NCBI GenBank assembly: GCA_021790075.1
Contig: JAJYIN010000098.1
Location: forward strand, 1 to 7,839
DNA length: 7,839 bases
From: Actinomycetes bacterium
GTDB taxonomy: Bacteria; Actinomycetota; Thermoleophilia; BMS3ABIN01
Direction of reading: 5' to 3'
Of the stretch, positions 1-6,242 are shown piece by piece; the stretch's first letter is position 1; every line of letters begins with the position of its first letter. The position numbers and the translations under genes were made by a program. A model generated the notes under the pieces. The model was not told the origin of the DNA, did no database searches, and was given only the letters and a program-made list of their open reading frames with translations.

Positions 1-417
1 GGCGCCGGGAATGGGGTGCCCGTGGGGGCAGGTCTCCGGATTTCCCAGCTTCTCCGCCAGTTTCTCCTCAACCTGGCCGCTGATGGCGTGTTCCAGGCGG
101 CAAGCCTCGTCGTGGACCTCATCCCAGCCCAGGCCCAGCACGTCGGTGAGCATGCGCTCGGCCAGACGGTGGCGCCGCACCAGAGTCTCGGCCGCCTCGG
201 TGCCTTTCCTGGTGAGGATGACACCCTGTTTGCGGTCCCCCCTGATGAAGCCGTTTTCCTTCAGCCGCCGCAGCATGTCGGCCACGGTCGGCGGCGAGAC
301 GCCCATGCGCTCGGCCAGGCGGGCGGCAATCACGGGGCCCTCCTCTAGAGACATCTTGTAGATGGCCTCCAGATATTCCTCGACCGCCGGAGTGATTATG
401 TCCGAAGTGCCGGTCAT
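1..417 (-). CDS. DtxR/MntR-family metal-dependent transcriptional repressor (C-terminus beyond the window)
   Basis: Only the first 139 codons are present; the frame is open at the window edge. Family knowledge: these proteins dimerise when loaded with Fe(II) or Mn(II) and repress metal-uptake genes. Visible: a winged helix-turn-helix at about residues 29-68, with the recognition helix near SPPTVADMLRRL. It is followed by the dimerisation/metal-binding domain, with an HRLAE motif (H83, E87), E109-H110, and the family signature CPHGHPIPG at 130-138. By hand alignment to Corynebacterium DtxR, H83, E87 and H110 match the ancillary ligands H79, E83 and H98. E14 sits at the Met10 position, E117 at Glu105 and Gly114 at Cys102, so iron versus manganese specificity cannot be read. 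The ATG at 417 is preceded by a GGGG-type Shine-Dalgarno 5 nt away. The gene is divergent from the HisJ-type gene. The call is secure at family level. Confidence 0.9.
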   Translation of the reverse strand, partial: MTGTSDIITPAVEEYLEAIYKMSLEEGPVIAARLAERMGVSPPTVADMLRRLKENGFIRGDRKQGVILTRKGTEAAETLVRRHRLAERMLTDVLGLGWDEVHDEACRLEHAISGQVEEKLAEKLGNPETCPHGHPIPGA

Positions 418-439
418 CGTGGCCCCTTTCCGGTAAACT

Positions 440-454
440 TGATTAAAGGAATCA
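440..454. promoter_or_regulatory. Candidate operator palindrome upstream of the DtxR-family gene
   Basis: TGATT-AAAGG-AATCA has perfect 5-bp arms around a 5-nt spacer. It lies between the predicted -10 box and the start codon of the DtxR-family gene, within an AT-rich stretch unlike the GC-rich surroundings. DtxR-family repressors often bind such dyads and autoregulate. The position fits, but the sequence does not obviously match a published DtxR or MntR box, so assignment to this regulator is inference. Confidence 0.4.
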
Positions 455-475
455 TCGCTAGGAAATTAGACAAGT

Positions 476-504
476 ATTATATTAAAGAGTCGACCATTCT
501 TATG
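476..504 (-). promoter_or_regulatory. Putative promoter of the DtxR-family gene
   Basis: A perfect TATAAT (481 down to 476 on the minus strand) lies about 60 nt before the start codon at 417. The hexamer 17 nt further upstream (CATAAG, 504-499) is a poor -35 match, so either the -35 is weak or another factor assists. Transcription would begin near 469, giving a leader of about 50 nt that contains the palindrome at 440-454. Confidence 0.45.
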
Positions 505-548
505 CAAGTTTTGAGGTTATCATTTCGCATGCCGCCGCCGGGCGGTGC

Positions 549-577
549 TTCAGGTTTGCGCCGGCCGCCTATATAAT
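549..577 (+). promoter_or_regulatory. Putative promoter of the HisJ-type gene
   Basis: A perfect TATAAT at 572-577 sits inside otherwise very GC-rich sequence. A weak -35-like TTCAGG (549-554) lies 17 nt upstream. Predicted transcription starts near 584, leaving a GC-rich leader of about 100 nt before the TTG start at 686. The leader contains short inverted repeats of the GCGGC/GCCGC kind, but I see no convincing conserved structure in it. Confidence 0.4.
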
Positions 578-648
578 CTGTGAGCGGGCTGCGGCCGAGG
601 ATTGCCGCTGCGGACTGTCCCTGCGCCGGCCGGAGAATGGGACATGCC

Positions 649-699
649 TTGAATCTGCCCGCCCGATCAGCGGGGAAGGATATGCTTGAATCTGCCTGA
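649..699 (+). other. Possible 16-codon leader ORF overlapping the HisJ-type start
   Basis: A TTG at 649 opens a 16-codon frame (MNLPARSAGKDMLESA) that stops with TGA at 697-699, just inside the HisJ-type gene, whose TTG is at 686 in another frame. Its first four residues are the same as those of the main protein (MNLP), because the 12-mer CTTGAATCTGCC occurs at both 648-659 and 685-696. A purine-rich stretch at 632-641 could serve as a ribosome site but is weak. It may be a translational-coupling peptide or simply the relic of a small duplication. Confidence 0.2.
672..680 (+). promoter_or_regulatory. Shine-Dalgarno that fixes the TTG start of the HisJ-type gene
   Basis: GGGGAAGGA ends 5 nt before the TTG at 686. 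The nearby ATG at 682 is out of frame and runs into a stop after five codons, so the TTG is the supported start. The conserved DYHIHT motif begins only five residues later, leaving no room for a later start. Confidence 0.7.
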
Positions 700-1483
700 C
701 TACCACATACACACGCCTTTTTGCGGGCACGCCGGCGGCCGTATCGAGGAATACGTGCTGGCGGCCCGGAAGCGGGGCCTGCCGGAAATGGGATTTGCCG
801 ACCACCTGCCCCTGTTCCATATCCAGGACCGGACGCTCACCATGTCTGAGGAAGACCTGCCTGTCTACGTGGACAAGGTGCACGAGCTGCAGCGGCAGCA
901 TCCGGATTTCACCATCCGCCTGGGCATTGAAGCCGATTACATCACCACCCACCTCGGCCAGCTGGCGGCGGCGCTGGCCCGCTACCGCTTCGATTACGTC
1001 TACGGGTCGGTGCATTTCATCGGCGGCTGGGGCATCGACCAGTCCCGCTTCAAGTTCGAGTTCGAGCGGCGGGACATCAACGAGGTTTACGAAAAGTATT
1101 TCCAGCTGGTGATGGACGCCGCCCGCACCGGCCTTTTTGACATCATGACCCATCTGGACGTGGTCAAGAAATACGGCCACCGGCCCACAGTTGACATGCA
1201 GCCGCTTTATCATGAAGTGGGCGCGGCGCTGGCAAAGAGCAACGTGGCCATCGAGCTCAACTCCTCGGGATTGCGGAAACCGGTGGGCGAGATCTACCCC
1301 AGCCTGGAGATCCTCAAGATCATGCGCGAGCACGGTGTGCCCATCACCTTTGGCTCCGACGCGCACAAGCCGCCGCAGGTCTCCCAGGATTTCGACCAGC
1401 TGCTGGCACACGCCCGCGCCGCCGGCTATGAGGATTACGTCGGTTTCTCCGGCCGGGAGCGGATTCCCCGGCCGCTGCCGTGA
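686..1483 (+). CDS. hisJ: PHP-domain phosphatase, HisJ-type histidinol-phosphatase family
   Basis: 265 aa, the usual length for the HisJ/HisK class of histidinol-phosphatase, which removes phosphate from L-histidinol phosphate in histidine synthesis using a multinuclear metal site in the cytoplasm. PHP metal-binding motifs are all present in order: DYHIHT (H7, H9), H15, ADH (H40), GIEADY (E82), GSVHFI (H110), THLD (H156), ELNSSG and GSDAH (D225, H227). No signal peptide or membrane segment is visible. It starts at TTG with a strong ribosome site and is followed 80 nt later by the lipid-kinase gene. No other histidine gene is in the window, so the substrate rests on family membership. PHP proteins of this size can act on other phosphate esters, so the fold and catalytic site are certain while the exact substrate is likely but unproven. 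Confidence 0.85.
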   Translation: MNLPDYHIHTPFCGHAGGRIEEYVLAARKRGLPEMGFADHLPLFHIQDRTLTMSEEDLPVYVDKVHELQRQHPDFTIRLGIEADYITTHLGQLAAALARYRFDYVYGSVHFIGGWGIDQSRFKFEFERRDINEVYEKYFQLVMDAARTGLFDIMTHLDVVKKYGHRPTVDMQPLYHEVGAALAKSNVAIELNSSGLRKPVGEIYPSLEILKIMREHGVPITFGSDAHKPPQVSQDFDQLLAHARAAGYEDYVGFSGRERIPRPLP

Positions 1484-1563
1484 AAACCGTCCGCTTTTGA
1501 TCGCGTTTTTACGGATAAGAAGCGAGTCAACAACATGTCAGTCGGAAGACCCTGGGAGGAATA

Positions 1564-2460
1564 ATGGCGGCCACACTGCCACTCATCTACAACCCCACCG
1601 CCGGTGGCGGCAGCGAGCACAAGGCCCGGAAAGCGGCCCGCACCCTGACCGAACTGGGGGCGGTCGTGGAAATGCTGCCGACCACGGGCCCGGGGTCGGC
1701 CATCCGGCTGGCGCAGACCGCAGCGGAGCGCGGCATCCCGCGGGTGCTGGTGGCGGGCGGAGACGGCACGCTGAACGAGGTCATAAACGGTCTGGCCGGC
1801 AGCGGCACAGAGCTGGCGGTCATCCCCACCGGCACTGCCAACGTCCTGTCAGTCGAGCTGGGAAATCCTTTCCGGGTGGAGCAGGCCGCCCGGCTGGCCT
1901 TCGAGGGCCAGAGCACCGCCGTTGACCTGGGATGTGCCCTGCTGGGAAAGAGGTGCCATTATTTCGTCCTGATGGCGGGGATTGGTTTTGACGCGCTCGT
2001 GATCAAGAACATCAACCCGGTGCTGAAGAAATCGATCCGCCGCGCCGCCTACCCAGTCTCCGGGTTGCTGACCTTCCTCCAGAAGGACCTGCCCCGGCTG
2101 TCCGTCCGCTCGGGCGGGAAGGAATACCAGGGATATTTTGTCATTGCTTCCAATTCGCGGTACTACGGAGGCAAGTTCGGGCCCAACCCCGACGCCACCA
2201 TGTACGACGGCCTCCTGGACGTCTGCGTCCTCAAGGGGAAGAAGCTGCAGGAGATGATCAATTTCTGGGTGGCGGCTTTGAGGATGAACACCCTCGACGA
2301 GAGACTGGCGGATTATTTCCGCGCCGGCAGTCTTGAGATCAGCTGCGCTTCGGGGGAGCCGGTGCCGCTGCAGACCGACGGCGAGGTGATCGGCGAGTTG
2401 CCAGTGGAGCTGTCCGTGAGGCCGTTGGCGCTCCGGATCGTGACCGGGAGGGCATCTTGA
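1564..2460 (+). CDS. Diacylglycerol kinase-catalytic-domain lipid kinase (YegS/BmrU/DgkB type)
   Basis: 298 aa, typical for the family, which phosphorylates diacylglycerol or related lipids with ATP at the inner membrane face and thereby recycles diacylglycerol into phospholipid synthesis. The N-terminal nucleotide-binding domain shows NPTAGGG (10-16), the signature GGDGT (65-69) followed by LNEVINGL, and PTGTAN (88-93), the counterpart of the usual GTGND-type loop. The C-terminal beta domain has MAGIGFDA (about 137-144), YYGGKF and a QTDGE motif (270-274) expected to contribute to metal and lipid handling. There is no transmembrane segment. The ATG at 1564 follows GGAGGA closely. It lies between the HisJ-type gene and the glycosylase gene, all on one strand with short gaps, so co-transcription is plausible. 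The lipid substrate cannot be read; BmrU/YegS-like and DgkB-like members differ. Confidence 0.88.
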   Translation: MAATLPLIYNPTAGGGSEHKARKAARTLTELGAVVEMLPTTGPGSAIRLAQTAAERGIPRVLVAGGDGTLNEVINGLAGSGTELAVIPTGTANVLSVELGNPFRVEQAARLAFEGQSTAVDLGCALLGKRCHYFVLMAGIGFDALVIKNINPVLKKSIRRAAYPVSGLLTFLQKDLPRLSVRSGGKEYQGYFVIASNSRYYGGKFGPNPDATMYDGLLDVCVLKGKKLQEMINFWVAALRMNTLDERLADYFRAGSLEISCASGEPVPLQTDGEVIGELPVELSVRPLALRIVTGRAS

Positions 2461-2547
2461 AGGCGGCCGGCCGGCAGCAGGTGGCACAGTGCGGGCGCGC
2501 GGGTGGCGGGCGACGAGGATGATCGCGCCAAAAGACGGGCGGCGGCC

Positions 2548-3228
2548 ATGATGACGCCGGCGCGGCTGCCGGTCATCATCCGGATGCTGGAACGCAAATA
2601 CGGGCGGCCAAAGTGGGAACGGCGCTACGAGCCGGTGGCGGAGCTTGTATTCACCATCCTGTCGCAAAACACTACCGATATCAACGCGGAACGGGCCCTC
2701 GAATCGCTCCGGAAGGCATACCCGGTCTGGGAAGCGGTGGCAGCGGCGCCGCCGGGCGGCATCGCCGCTGCCATCCGCGGAGGCGGGCTGGCGGACGCCA
2801 AGGCCGGCTACATCAAGGAATCGCTCAAGGGAATTCTGACGGAGCAAGGCAATCTCTCCTTTGACTTTCTGCGGGAGATGAGCGATGCGCAAGCCATTGA
2901 TTACTTGACAAAATTTAAGGGTGTGGGAATCAAGACCGCTTCCTGCGTGCTTTTGTTCGCGCTGGGGCGGCCGGCGATGCCGGTGGACACGCATGTGTTC
3001 CGTGTCGCCCGGCGGCTCGATTTCCTGGGCGGCGGCGGGCGCGGGGCGGCGCACCGCATCCTGGGCGCCATCACGCCGCCGGAAGACGTCTACAGCTTCC
3101 ATGTGAACCTGGTCCGTCACGGCCGCCAGGTGTGCAAGGCGCGCACGCCCCTGTGCGACGAGTGCGTGGTGGAGCCCTTGTGTCCGTCGAGCAGGTCGGG
3201 AGTACCCTGCATCAGGCTGAAGGGCTAA
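2548..3228 (+). CDS. nth: Endonuclease III-like DNA glycosylase with [4Fe-4S] cluster
   Basis: 226 aa from the ATG at 2548. This HhH-GPD-superfamily enzyme excises oxidised pyrimidines and cuts the abasic site in base-excision repair. Residues 37-44 (ILSQNTTD) match the family LSxQTxD helix. The helix-hairpin-helix is FKGVGIKTA (123-131) with catalytic Lys129, followed by catalytic Asp147 in VDTHVFRVARR. The C-terminal cluster ligands C196-X6-C203-X2-C206-X5-C212 have the exact endonuclease III spacing. The frame is open back to a GTG at 2503, giving 15 extra charged residues, but family homology begins after 2548; neither start has a good ribosome site. It follows the lipid-kinase gene, whose TGA stop is in the same frame. 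Some cluster-bearing HhH glycosylases have other base specificities, so the substrate range is less certain than the fold. Confidence 0.9.
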   Translation: MMTPARLPVIIRMLERKYGRPKWERRYEPVAELVFTILSQNTTDINAERALESLRKAYPVWEAVAAAPPGGIAAAIRGGGLADAKAGYIKESLKGILTEQGNLSFDFLREMSDAQAIDYLTKFKGVGIKTASCVLLFALGRPAMPVDTHVFRVARRLDFLGGGGRGAAHRILGAITPPEDVYSFHVNLVRHGRQVCKARTPLCDECVVEPLCPSSRSGVPCIRLKG

Positions 3229-3232
3229 GATT

Positions 3233-3300
3233 CCATCTTGAAAGGTATGTGCTGCTGCGCCGGCTGCAAAGGCCTCGCAACGGACAACTTTTTAAGATGG
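3233..3300. repeat. Long inverted repeat between convergent genes
   Basis: Arms 3233-3246 and 3287-3300 pair over 14 consecutive positions with no mismatch as plus-strand RNA (two G-U wobbles, 3240/3293 and 3244/3289). They enclose 40 nt that can fold further through TGCG/CGCA and GGC/GCC. The structure begins 5 nt after the glycosylase stop and ends 3 nt before the stop of the oppositely oriented response regulator. A second, competing hairpin AAGAT-TCC-ATCTT (3227-3239) overlaps the left arm. The position suggests a bidirectional terminator or 3'-end-stabilising structure. No T-tract follows it in either direction, so it is not a standard intrinsic terminator. Confidence 0.6.
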
Positions 3301-3303
3301 ACT

Positions 3304-3882
3304 CTAGAGCATCTCGCTGGCTTCAATGATGATCCGGCTCAGCTCGGCCATCCTCAGGTTGCGCTTCGAGCTCTGTTTCTGCATGAAACGGAAAGCGTCG
3401 TGCTCCGAGAGCCCGTGTTTCTCCATGATGATGCCCTTGGCGCGCTCGACGAGTTTGCGCGTCTCGAGCGCCTCTTTGAGGGAGCCTACCTCTTCCCGCA
3501 GGAGCTGAAGCTCGTCGAAGCGGGACTTGGCCAGCGTCAGGACCGGCTTCAGCGAGTCCTCGCTGACCGGTTTTGCCAGGTATGCCGCCACACCGATCTC
3601 GTCCGCCTCACGGATGAGTTCCTCATCAGTGAATGCTGTCAGGACCACAACCGGCACCCGCTGGTCCGCCAGGATGGCGCCGGCCGCTTTCAGTCCATCC
3701 ATCCCGGGCATCCTGATGTCGGTGATGATAAGGTCTGGATTCGTCTCCTGTGTCAAGCGGACGGCCTCCGCGCCGTCGCGCGCCTGCGCCACGACCTCGT
3801 GGCCGAGAGTTTCGAGAGTCGCGACCAGGCCGATGGCGACCAGCGCTTCATCCTCGGCGATCAGTATCCGCAGTCTATCCAT
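3304..3882 (-). CDS. ANTAR-domain response regulator (PdtaR/Rv1626-like)
   Basis: 192 aa. An N-terminal receiver domain (about 1-120) carries the acidic pair E10/D11, phosphoacceptor D55 in LIITDIRMPGMDG, T82 and K104. A linker helix follows, then an ANTAR domain (about 131-187) with the typical RKLVERAKGIIMEKHG stretch and an aromatic FRFMQ segment. Family knowledge: phosphorylation promotes dimerisation, and ANTAR binds paired stem-loops in nascent RNA to block termination. Overall it resembles Mycobacterium PdtaR closely in order and length. GGAGG is immediately before a first ATG (3888) and 6 nt before a second (3882). The second is chosen because its spacing is right. The start overlaps the 3' end of the upstream kinase gene by 8 nt, implying translational coupling and a cognate pair. 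RNA targets are not evident here. Confidence 0.93.
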   Translation of the reverse strand: MDRLRILIAEDEALVAIGLVATLETLGHEVVAQARDGAEAVRLTQETNPDLIITDIRMPGMDGLKAAGAILADQRVPVVVLTAFTDEELIREADEIGVAAYLAKPVSEDSLKPVLTLAKSRFDELQLLREEVGSLKEALETRKLVERAKGIIMEKHGLSEHDAFRFMQKQSSKRNLRMAELSRIIIEASEML

Positions 3883-6217
3883 GGGCATCCTCCGGCAAAT
3901 CAGCAGTTTGCCCGCCATCGGGAGCAGCCGCAACCGGAAAGCTGATGCGGACACCGTAGCCGTTTCCTGGCAGCTTCTCAAGTTTGCCGCCCAGGTCCAT
4001 CGAGACCAGGCTGTCGATGATCCGGGTGCCGAGGCCGCCGGAGCCCCCAGCCTCTCCCTCCTGCGCGCCGGCGCCGTCGTCGCAGTAATCAATGCGCAGC
4101 CGCGACCCCTCCCGCGCGATGCCTATCCTGATCCGGCCCTCGCTGCGGCGCGCAAACCCGTGCTTGACGCTGTTTGTCGCCAGTTCGTTGATGATCAGGG
4201 CCACGGAGACCGCCCGTCTGGCCGGCAGCATGATATCCTCGCCTTTGATATCAAGATTTACTTTTGTTGTTGATGCCTGCAGCGTCGGCTGGCAGACAGT
4301 AAGTATCAGCCGCGTCAGGCGCACCTCGTCCCTCAACTCGCCGGCCAGCAGCCGGTGCACCTGCGCGATACTGCCGATACGGGCGATGTTGTCCCTGATC
4401 ATCGCCGCGCTTGTCTCATCCCTGCTGTGCGCCAGCTGCATCGAGAGCATGCCCGAGACGGCCGCCAGATTATTTGTGATGCGATGCTGCACCTCGCGCA
4501 TAAGAATCTCTATCTGCCGGCCGCGCCGCTGAGCGAGGCTGTAGAGCCCGGCGTTCTCGACCGCCACGCCGGCCAGGGCTGTGATGTTGAAAAGCAGCAG
4601 CGCTTCGTGCCCGCTGAGCGGCCGGCGGCCTTCGACAACGATAGCCAGCAGGCCGCGCAAGGTTCCATCCTGTCCGGCGATCGGCACAGCGATCTGCGTC
4701 TGCGCCGCCCTGAGGCCGGGTAGAGCCATGGCCTGGTCAAATAGCCCTTTCCGGGACTCGACCGGCGCGGAATCGGAAACCCGGCCGCGCATGAAGAAGG
4801 TCTGGCGGCCAGGCATCCTGTTCCTGTCCGCCTCATCCATGGGGATGAGCACCGAAACCTGCCAGCCGTTCCTGCCCATGTCGGCCAGCAGCGGATGGCG
4901 GGCACCCAGCGTCTGGATGCCCTCCTTCCCCTGCCAGTCAAGAGCGACGGCCAGCGAGAGATCGGTGGTTCCGCCTGACCGCGGCTCTGTCCAGATAGCG
5001 CCGGCGCTGGCGCCGACGAGCGGCAGTGACAGCAACAGGACATTGTGGAGCAGTGCGTTGACATCAAGGATAGATGTGATAGCTCGCGATATGTCGAACA
5101 GCGTGTTGATCTCCAGATCCTGGCGGACGACCTCCTGCTCGAGCTGCAAGGCGCCCGCTTCCACCTCGGCCTGCGAGACGCGGTACATGCGCGTCATCCG
5201 GTTGAAACTGCCTGCCAGCACCGCCAGCTCGTCATGCCCGCCTGGGGACGGCAGTTGATAGGAGAGATCACCTGCGGCAATCCGCTCCGTGGCTTCCGTA
5301 ACCTGCTCGACCGGCCGGCTCATGGCCCTGGCCAGAAAGTGGGCGATAAACAGCCCGACCGCGAAAGTGAGGACAGCCAGACCCAGGAGTCCATTGGCCG
5401 TGCCGGCGCCGGATTTGCCCGCGTCCCTCAGCATCACGACCATCGTCCCTCCCCCCGGCGCGGCCGCAACCGCGGACGGCAGCGGCAGGTAAGACGTGAG
5501 TTCGCCCGTGTCCTGCTGGCTGCTGACCGGTTGACCTTTTGTCAGCTTTCGCAGCTCATCCGGCGCCAGGGTGGTTACCGGTCCGCTATTCGAACCGGGC
5601 GTAGCCGACGGTATTGTCAATCTTCCATCTGAGGTCAATAGGAAAAATCCGGCCGGCGCGCCAGGATGGCCCACAGACGCTCCCATATCAGAAAGCCTGA
5701 CGGTGACCATGATGAAGCCCATGTCACCCTCATGGTTCCGGACAGGCGAGACCGCGAAGGCCTCGGGCGCGCCGTCGATGAAGGCGGCGCCGCTGACGGC
5801 GCCTGATGAACCCCGCGGCGCCGCGATGGAAGCAGGCAGCGCCTCCGGCCGCGCGAAGTAAGTCGCGACAGCCCCGTAATCGCCGGCGGCCCCGCCGGGC
5901 CCCAGCTCCATGCGCCGCCGCGCGATTATCTGCCGGGCCAGGCCGGAATCGGCGGCGGCAAGATTAACCACCGCCAGCGCACGTTCCTGGCGGCGGTCGA
6001 ATTCGATCTGCGTGTCGCGCACCGACGATTCCGCCAGCGCGGCCTGCTCGCGCTGCGTCGCTTCACGGGTGCCGCGCCATGCGAAAGCGACACTGACCGC
6101 CAGGATGGCGGATGCCAGCACGAGATACGAGAGCATGAACTTGAGATGCAGGGGGAAGAAGCGCCGGGCGCGCGGAAACATGAGGCCCGGGTTGCTCATG
6201 CTCGCCATTGCGTCCAT
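3875..6217 (-). CDS. Transmembrane sensor histidine kinase, HisKA_2 (PdtaS-like) output, with HAMP and GAF
   Basis: 780 aa from the ATG at 6217. Order: basic cytoplasmic N-terminus; transmembrane helix about 27-47; extracytoplasmic sensor about 48-274, Cache-like in size (inference); transmembrane helix about 275-294; HAMP about 295-345; coiled linker to 370; GAF about 370-560; HisKA_2 dimerisation helix with EVQHRITNNLAAVSGML, where H578 is the phosphoacceptor; and an ATPase domain with N-box INELATNSVKHGF (676-688), DDGAG (713-717) and GLGTRIIDSL (728-737). This kinase class pairs with ANTAR regulators, matching the gene that overlaps its end by 8 nt. It begins 25 nt after the surface-protein stop. 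ATGs at 6217, 6208 and 6199 all precede the first helix and none has a good ribosome site; a GTG at 6274 would overlap the upstream gene. Start uncertain, function class secure. Confidence 0.92.
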   Translation of the reverse strand: MDAMASMSNPGLMFPRARRFFPLHLKFMLSYLVLASAILAVSVAFAWRGTREATQREQAALAESSVRDTQIEFDRRQERALAVVNLAAADSGLARQIIARRRMELGPGGAAGDYGAVATYFARPEALPASIAAPRGSSGAVSGAAFIDGAPEAFAVSPVRNHEGDMGFIMVTVRLSDMGASVGHPGAPAGFFLLTSDGRLTIPSATPGSNSGPVTTLAPDELRKLTKGQPVSSQQDTGELTSYLPLPSAVAAAPGGGTMVVMLRDAGKSGAGTANGLLGLAVLTFAVGLFIAHFLARAMSRPVEQVTEATERIAAGDLSYQLPSPGGHDELAVLAGSFNRMTRMYRVSQAEVEAGALQLEQEVVRQDLEINTLFDISRAITSILDVNALLHNVLLLSLPLVGASAGAIWTEPRSGGTTDLSLAVALDWQGKEGIQTLGARHPLLADMGRNGWQVSVLIPMDEADRNRMPGRQTFFMRGRVSDSAPVESRKGLFDQAMALPGLRAAQTQIAVPIAGQDGTLRGLLAIVVEGRRPLSGHEALLLFNITALAGVAVENAGLYSLAQRRGRQIEILMREVQHRITNNLAAVSGMLSMQLAHSRDETSAAMIRDNIARIGSIAQVHRLLAGELRDEVRLTRLILTVCQPTLQASTTKVNLDIKGEDIMLPARRAVSVALIINELATNSVKHGFARRSEGRIRIGIAREGSRLRIDYCDDGAGAQEGEAGGSGGLGTRIIDSLVSMDLGGKLEKLPGNGYGVRISFPVAAAPDGGQTADLPEDAHG

Positions 6218-6242
6218 GACAGTGTGACGTGGAGATACCCGG

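Noticed and set aside
569..1411. Long minus-strand open frame (280 codons) opposite the HisJ-type gene
   Set aside because: It lies antisense to a gene with every PHP motif. The encoded protein has no recognisable motif; long antisense frames are expected at this GC content.
1484..1563. Terminator or regulatory element between the HisJ-type and lipid-kinase genes
   Set aside because: Only a weak TCGC/GCGA complementarity around a T-run is visible; it is not a convincing hairpin or promoter.
1849..3120. 423-codon minus-strand open frame opposite the lipid kinase and glycosylase
   Set aside because: It spans two clearly functional plus-strand genes, is rich in His/Arg/Pro as expected of a complementary high-GC frame, and shows no domain.
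3238..3945. Plus-strand frame beginning with a Cys-rich MKGMCCCAGC segment
   Set aside because: It starts inside the intergenic hairpin and then runs antisense through the receiver domain; it has a TTG start with no ribosome site and no coherent domain.
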